A DNA stretch of 10,358 bases. Origin: Nocardia sp. (GTDB taxonomy: Bacteria; Actinomycetota; Actinomycetes; Mycobacteriales; Mycobacteriaceae). How positions within the stretch are numbered: the first letter of the stretch is position 1; each line of letters starts with the position of its first letter. Position numbers and translations under genes: made by a program. The notes below the pieces were generated by a model, which was given only the letters and a program-made list of their open reading frames with translations, did no database searches and was not told the DNA's origin. Below are positions 5,444-10,358 of the stretch, piece by piece. The DNA lies in NCBI GenBank assembly GCA_013361595.1, contig JABFXT010000116.1, positions 1-10,358 on the forward strand, written 5' to 3'.

Positions 5444-8400
5444 ATGCCGCTGCACATCCACCGCGCCGAACGCGCGGACACGCTGGTCGCCGCGCTGGCC
5501 GGGATGCTCGCCGATCCGCTGCCCGATCCCTTCGCCACCGAGGTGGTCGCGGTGCCGGCCAAGGGCGTGGAACGCTGGCTGGCGCAGCAACTCTCGGGCG
5601 TGCTGGGAGCTGCCGGCGCCGCCGGTGACGGTATCGCGGCGAATATCCGGTTCCCGGCGCCGGCCGCGCTGATCGAGGAGATATCCACGCGGATCGGAGG
5701 TCCGGCCGCGCCCGACGACCCCTGGTCGCCCGACCGGACGGTATGGACGCTGCTGCGGGTAATCGACGAATCGGTGCACGAACCGTGGTGCGCCGTCCTC
5801 GCCCGGCACCTCGGACTGGACCCGGACGGACCCGCCGGCGATCCGGAACCCATCGGCGCGGAGGCCGGGCCGGCCACCCCGGCCGAGCACCGGCGTGGCC
5901 GCCGTTACGCGACCGCCGCCCGGCTGGCCGCGCTGTTCGACGGTTACGCCGTTGCGCGCCCGAGCCTGATCACCGAGTGGTCGGCGGGCGCCGATACCGA
6001 CGGCACCGGTCGCCCGCTACCCGACGATCTGGTCTGGCAGCCGGCACTGTGGCGGCGGTTGCGCGACGCGGTGGGTGCCCCCGATCCCACCGAACGATTC
6101 CGCACGACCTGCGCGCGGTTGCGAGCCGAACCGGGAGCGGTGGACCTGCCGTCGCGGCTTTCCCTCTTCGGCGCGACCCGGCTGCCCGACGCTCACCTGG
6201 CGGTGTTCACCGCGCTGGCCGAACACCGGGATCTGCATCTGTGGCTGGCCCATCCGAGCCCGGTCATGTGGGACTCGCTGGCCGGTTCGCCACCGAAATC
6301 GCGACGCGTGGACGATGATTCGGCGTCCCTGGTGCGGCATCCGCTGCTCGCGGGGCTGAGTCGCGATATCCGGGAACTCCAATTGCGCCTGCCCACCGCC
6401 ACCACCGATACGCGGTATCCGGCGCCGGCCGGTCCGGCTGCTCCCGGCGATGCCGCGGCGGACCGGCCTTCCGACCGTGACGCGAGCCGGACAACCGTGC
6501 CGGACCGTGCTCCCGGGACCCTGCTGGAACGATTGCAGCGGAGTATTCGGGACGACCACTGGCCGCCCGAGGCGGGGGAGTGCGGGGCGGACGGCAGTGT
6601 GCAGGTGCACTCGTGCCACGGTCCGGTCCGGCAGGTGGAGGTGCTGCGGGAATGCTTGCTCGGGCTCTTCGCGGCCGATCCTTCCCTCGAACCACGCGAT
6701 GTGCTCGTCATGTGTCCGGAGGTGGAGACCTTCGCGCCCCTGCTCCGTGCCGCGTTCGGGCACCCCGCGACGGCGGGTGCCGAATCCCGTGTCACCGTGG
6801 CGCATCCGGGCCATCTACTGCGGGTGCGTCTGGCCGACCGGGGCCGGGCGGTGACCAATCCGCTGCTCGGTGTGATCGTGACACTGCTGGAGCTGGCCCG
6901 CAGCCGGGTCACCGTCACCGAGGTGCTGGACCTCGCGGCCTGCGAACCGGTACGCCGCGCCTGCGGATTCGACGACGACGATATCGAGCGGATGCGGGAG
7001 TGGGCGGTCGAGGCCGGTGCCCGGTGGGGGATCGGCCGCCGGCAGCGTCACGCGTTCGGCCTGGGCGACTTCGAGCAGAACACGGTGAACGCGGCGGTGG
7101 ACCGGATCCTGCTCGGAGTGACCGCCGACGAGAGTTCACAGGGCTGGCTGGATCGGGTACTACCGCTCGACGATGTGGACAGCAACGATATCGACCTGGC
7201 GGGCCGGTTCGCCGAATACATAGACCGGCTGGCCTCGGTGCTGCGGGATCTGCAGGGGCCCGCGCCCGCCGCGCAGTGGTCGGCGGTACTGGACCGGGCC
7301 CTCGATCTGTTGACCGATGTGCCCGAGTCGCAGGCGTGGATCCGTACCGGGGCACGTCGTGAACTGGCCGCCGCCACCGCCCATGCCGGCGAGGTGGAAC
7401 TGCGGCTCGCCGATATCACCGGCCTGCTGCAGAGCCGGATCGCGGCCGCGCCGACCCGCGCCAATTTCCGCACCGGGGAGCTCACCGTGTGCGCGATGAC
7501 CCCGATGCGGTCGGTCCCACACCGGGTGGTGGTAATGCTCGGGGTGGACGACGAGGTCTTCCCACGCGGTGCCGGGATCGACGGTGACGAGGTGCCGGCC
7601 CGCGAACCTCTGCTGGGCGAACGAGATCCGCGTTCCGAGGACCGCCAGTTGCTCTTGGACGCGATCACGGCCGCCCGCGACACCCTGGTGATCGTCCACA
7701 CCGGCGCCGATCCCGTCACCGGCGCCTATCGGCCCCCCGCGGTGCCGATCGCCGAACTCCTGGATGTGCTGCGGGTACACGCCGGTGCCGCGGGGGCGGC
7801 GGCGGTGCTCACCCGGCATCCGTTGCAGGCCCACGACCCCCGCAACTTCGCCGCGGACCGGCCCTTCGGCTTCGATACCGTCGCCTTCGCGGGCGCCCGG
7901 GCCCTCGCCGGAACACCGGTCGCGCCGCCGCGACTGCTCACCCGGAACCTGCCCGGCGCCGAGATCACCGAAGTCGGGCTGGCCGAGCTCGTCGCCTTCC
8001 TGGAACATCCGGTACGCGGTTTCCTGTGGCAGCGGCTGGGTGTGCGGGTGCCCGATCAGGAGGACGAGATCGCCGACCGGCTTCCCATCGAGTTCGGCGG
8101 ACTCGACACCTGGGCGCTCGGTGAACGCATGCTCGCCGCCCGACTGGCCGGTGCCGACCCGGCCGAACTGCGGGCCGCCGAATGGCGGCGCGGGATCCTG
8201 CCCCCGGCCGAACTCGGCCGGACCGTCCTGGAACAGGTCGAACGCACGGTCGAAACCCTGGTCCGCGCGGCCGGTCCCGATTACGCGCAGCCGCCGCGTG
8301 ATATCGATATCGCGCTCGATCTGGGCGAGGGCCGCCGCCTCACCGGGACGGTCGCCGATGTACACGGGGAACTGCTGGTGCGCACCACCTATTCGCGAGT

Positions 8401-8902
8401 CGCGCCGAAACACCGGATCGCGGCCTGGGTTTCGCTGCTGGCGCTGGCCGGCACCGAGAACCGGGCGTGGCGGGCCGCGGTGACCGGCCGGGGCCGGTTC
8501 CCCACACCGGCCTGGCGCGCCGAACTGACCGCGCCCGGCGCGGCCGACGCGACGACGATCCTGCGCACCCTGGTCGCGCTCCGCGATACCGGGCTCACCG
8601 AACCGCTACCCATCTCCACCGCCACCACGGCGGCCTACGCCGAAGCCCGATACCGGCGGCTCACACCGGAGGAAGCGATCGCGGCCGCGGACCGGGAGTT
8701 CGGCGGCGGCGACAAGACCAGGGATTTCGCCGAGCACACCGACCGTAATCTGCGCTATGTCTGGGGTCCCGCACCGGATCTGCGTGATCTCACCGCCGCG
8801 CCCGCGCCCGCCGGGGAACCGGTCGAGAACACCCGTTTCGGATCGATCGCCCGCCGGCTGTGGGTGCCGTTGCTACGCGCCGAACAGCAGGGGGCGCCGT
8901 GA
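5444..8902 (+). CDS. recC: exodeoxyribonuclease V subunit gamma (RecC)
   Basis: RecC is the scaffold and Chi-scanning subunit of the RecBCD helicase-nuclease, which processes double-strand DNA ends. The 1152-residue product is near the usual family length (about 1100-1120). Conserved blocks, in order: VPAKGVERWLAQQLS (37-51), GIAANIRFPAPAALI (63-77), ARLAALFDGYAVARP (159-173), SLFGATRLPDAHLAVF (240-255), VQVHSCHGPVRQVEVLR (386-402), PRDVLVMCPE (417-426), and TPMRSVPHRVVVMLG (about 686-700) followed by DDEVFPR. Each parallels an E. coli RecC block I remember. About 280-385 is a Pro/Asp/Arg-rich, poorly ordered insertion. The start follows AAAGGG and gives the MPLHIHRAER beginning typical of actinobacterial RecC; an in-frame ATG at 5378 would add 22 residues. 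recB follows after 37 bases on the same strand, as in M. tuberculosis (recC-recB-recD). In mycobacteria RecBCD works mainly in single-strand annealing, with AdnAB serving RecA-dependent repair. Confidence 0.95.
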   Translation: MPLHIHRAERADTLVAALAGMLADPLPDPFATEVVAVPAKGVERWLAQQLSGVLGAAGAAGDGIAANIRFPAPAALIEEISTRIGGPAAPDDPWSPDRTVWTLLRVIDESVHEPWCAVLARHLGLDPDGPAGDPEPIGAEAGPATPAEHRRGRRYATAARLAALFDGYAVARPSLITEWSAGADTDGTGRPLPDDLVWQPALWRRLRDAVGAPDPTERFRTTCARLRAEPGAVDLPSRLSLFGATRLPDAHLAVFTALAEHRDLHLWLAHPSPVMWDSLAGSPPKSRRVDDDSASLVRHPLLAGLSRDIRELQLRLPTATTDTRYPAPAGPAAPGDAAADRPSDRDASRTTVPDRAPGTLLERLQRSIRDDHWPPEAGECGADGSVQVHSCHGPVRQVEVLRECLLGLFAADPSLEPRDVLVMCPEVETFAPLLRAAFGHPATAGAESRVTVAHPGHLLRVRLADRGRAVTNPLLGVIVTLLELARSRVTVTEVLDLAACEPVRRACGFDDDDIERMREWAVEAGARWGIGRRQRHAFGLGDFEQNTVNAAVDRILLGVTADESSQGWLDRVLPLDDVDSNDIDLAGRFAEYIDRLASVLRDLQGPAPAAQWSAVLDRALDLLTDVPESQAWIRTGARRELAAATAHAGEVELRLADITGLLQSRIAAAPTRANFRTGELTVCAMTPMRSVPHRVVVMLGVDDEVFPRGAGIDGDEVPAREPLLGERDPRSEDRQLLLDAITAARDTLVIVHTGADPVTGAYRPPAVPIAELLDVLRVHAGAAGAAAVLTRHPLQAHDPRNFAADRPFGFDTVAFAGARALAGTPVAPPRLLTRNLPGAEITEVGLAELVAFLEHPVRGFLWQRLGVRVPDQEDEIADRLPIEFGGLDTWALGERMLAARLAGADPAELRAAEWRRGILPPAELGRTVLEQVERTVETLVRAAGPDYAQPPRDIDIALDLGEGRRLTGTVADVHGELLVRTTYSRVAPKHRIAAWVSLLALAGTENRAWRAAVTGRGRFPTPAWRAELTAPGAADATTILRTLVALRDTGLTEPLPISTATTAAYAEARYRRLTPEEAIAAADREFGGGDKTRDFAEHTDRNLRYVWGPAPDLRDLTAAPAPAGEPVENTRFGSIARRLWVPLLRAEQQGAP

Positions 8903-8939
8903 CCGCCGGATACGCGCGCGACCCCGGGACGGAGCAACC

Positions 8940-10358
8940 GTGACGACCACGACCACGATTCCGGCGGCGGCACCGGAAGCGCCGGGCAATGCCTTCGAAC
9001 TGTGCGGCCCGTTGCCGGCGGGCACCACGGTGCTGGAGGCGAGCGCGGGGACCGGGAAGACCTATGCCATCGTCGGTCTCGCGGTCCGGTACATCGCCGA
9101 GGCCGGGGTGGATATCTCCCGGCTGCTGCTGGTGACCTTCAGTCGCGCCGCGACCCAGGAGTTGCGTGAGCGCACCCGGGACCGGTTCGTCGCGGTCGCC
9201 GCCGCACTCGCCGATCCCGCCGCCGCCCGGGTTTCCGCCGACGAACTCGTTCGTCATCTCGCGGAGGCCGATCCGGCCGAGGTCGGCCTGCGCCGCACCC
9301 GGTTGCGTGCCGCTCTCTCGGATTTCGACGCGGGGGTCATTGCCACCACCCACAGTTTCTGCCAGCGCATGCTGGCCGAACTCGGGCTGGCCGGTGATCA
9401 CGAGCCCGGGGCCCGGCTGGTGGAAGAGGCCGACGATCTGATCCGCACCGTCGTCGACGATCTGTACCTGAGCCGCTATGCCCGCACTCCGGCACCGTTC
9501 TCGGTGAAACAGGCCCAGCGGTTCGCACTGGCGGCGGTCCGGGACCGGCAGGCCCGCCTCGCCCCCGATACCGACGATGCCTCGGCGCAGCGGGTCGAAT
9601 TCGCGGCCGCGGTCCGGGCCGAAACCGAACGCCGGAAACGTCTCGCGGGCTTGCGCGATTTCGACGATCTGCTGGTTCTGCTTCGCGATATCCTCGCCGA
9701 TCCGGCGCGTGGCCCGGCCGCGTGCAAGCGGATCCGCGACCGCTACCGGGTGGTGCTGGTCGACGAATTCCAGGACACCGATCCGCTGCAGTGGGAGATC
9801 CTGCGCCGGGCCTTCCACGGCCACAATCCGCTGGTGCTGGTGGGTGATCCCAAACAGGCGATCTACGCGTTCCGGGGCGCCGAGGTACTGAGTTATCTCG
9901 ACGCGGTCGGGCATGCCACCGCGCGTCGCGAACTGACCACCAACCGCCGCAGCGATGCCGGGCTGCTCGCCGCGCTCGAACATCTACTGGGCGGTGCGGC
10001 ACTGGGCCACGACGAGATCGTGGTGCCCACCGTGACACCGACCCAGCCGCCGTCCCGATTGCGCGGCCCGGCCGAACTGATCACTCCGCTGCGGCTGCGC
10101 TGCCTTCCGCGCACCGGAGCCGGCCACCGGGGTGTGTCCGGATTCCCCAATATCCATCGGCAGCGGGCCCGGGTCGCGGCCGATCTGGCGGCCGATATCG
10201 TCGCACTGCTGGAATCCGGGACCGTCGTGACGGATTCGCCGCGCGCCCGCGCCGGCGCGCAGCTCACGGAAACCGCACCGCCTGCGACGGGAGAGCGGAC
10301 GATCGGGCCCGGCGATATTGCCGTCCTGGTCCGTACCCATACGCAGCTCGAGGTGGTG
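8940..10358 (+). CDS. recB: exodeoxyribonuclease V subunit beta (RecB), N-terminal 473 residues
   Basis: RecB is the 3'-5' SF1 helicase and nuclease subunit of RecBCD. The frame is open from a GTG at 8940 to the right edge. GGAG lies 5 bases before the GTG. The N-terminus is a run of five Thr from ACGACC repeats. Helicase motifs, in order: Walker A EASAGTGKT (33-41), motif Ia TFSRAATQELRERT (66-79), TTHSFC (136-141), FDDLL (241-245), Walker B/DEAD-like VLVDEFQDTD (272-281), motif III LVGDPKQAIYAFRGA (300-314), and TTNRRS (333-338). EASAGTGKT and VDEFQDTD are characteristic of RecB rather than UvrD or PcrA. The C-terminal helicase motifs and the PD-(D/E)XK nuclease domain lie outside the window. 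The 37-base gap to recC holds only the ribosome site, so the two are co-transcribed. recD is expected further right. Confidence 0.96.
   Translation, partial: MTTTTTIPAAAPEAPGNAFELCGPLPAGTTVLEASAGTGKTYAIVGLAVRYIAEAGVDISRLLLVTFSRAATQELRERTRDRFVAVAAALADPAAARVSADELVRHLAEADPAEVGLRRTRLRAALSDFDAGVIATTHSFCQRMLAELGLAGDHEPGARLVEEADDLIRTVVDDLYLSRYARTPAPFSVKQAQRFALAAVRDRQARLAPDTDDASAQRVEFAAAVRAETERRKRLAGLRDFDDLLVLLRDILADPARGPAACKRIRDRYRVVLVDEFQDTDPLQWEILRRAFHGHNPLVLVGDPKQAIYAFRGAEVLSYLDAVGHATARRELTTNRRSDAGLLAALEHLLGGAALGHDEIVVPTVTPTQPPSRLRGPAELITPLRLRCLPRTGAGHRGVSGFPNIHRQRARVAADLAADIVALLESGTVVTDSPRARAGAQLTETAPPATGERTIGPGDIAVLVRTHTQLEVV

Noticed and set aside
7160..8413. Long antisense frame inside recC (417 codons), and a similar one at 8790-9983 crossing the recC end and recB.
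   Set aside because: Both oppose strongly conserved RecC/RecB motifs and have shadow-frame composition. The second crosses a gene boundary.
1..10358. Search for CRISPR arrays, tRNA/rRNA genes, insertion sequences, and toxin-antitoxin or defence cassettes beyond RecBCD.
   Set aside because: No repeated spacer structure, cloverleaf, transposase motif, terminal inverted repeat with target duplication, or toxin/antitoxin pair was seen. RecBCD is a housekeeping repair operon here.

Overview
The window is GC-rich DNA whose genes have G/C-rich third codon positions. Its proteins look mycolate-actinobacterial: a mycobacterial-type NDH-2, a P450 resembling the M. tuberculosis CYP136 family, and a recC-recB order like that of mycobacteria. 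A Nocardia or close relative is the best guess. This rests on remembered protein similarity, not on a search.

Layout. Positions 1-610 (minus) hold the N-terminal part of a secreted Ala/Pro-rich protein that runs off the left edge. Next comes a type II NADH dehydrogenase (688-2166, minus). A 249-base divergent intergenic region separates it from a plus-strand cytochrome P450 (2416-3900). The P450 converges on a minus-strand secreted serine hydrolase of the beta-lactamase/penicillin-recognising fold (3980-4855), and a near-perfect bidirectional terminator hairpin (3932-3961) lies between them. The hydrolase follows a small uncharacterised gene (4912-5118, minus), probably in the same transcript. 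A 325-base divergent regulatory region follows, with a perfect 17-base palindrome, a direct repeat and a promoter resembling the RecA-NDp/PafBC DNA-damage class. On its right side the recBCD operon begins: recC (5444-8902, plus), then recB from 8940, which runs off the right edge.

How the genes work together. RecC and RecB are subunits of one double-strand-break helicase-nuclease, and recD would be expected just beyond the window after recB. Ndh feeds electrons from NADH to menaquinone and stands alone. The P450, the secreted protein and the serine hydrolase have no clear pathway link to it or to each other. The coding content is ordinary chromosomal content. No mobile element, CRISPR array, tRNA or rRNA was seen, and no clearly undescribed multi-gene system. 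The most interesting signals are regulatory: the damage-type promoter before recC, the palindrome before the small gene/hydrolase pair, and the AT-rich palindrome before the secreted protein gene. The small gene itself is also of interest.
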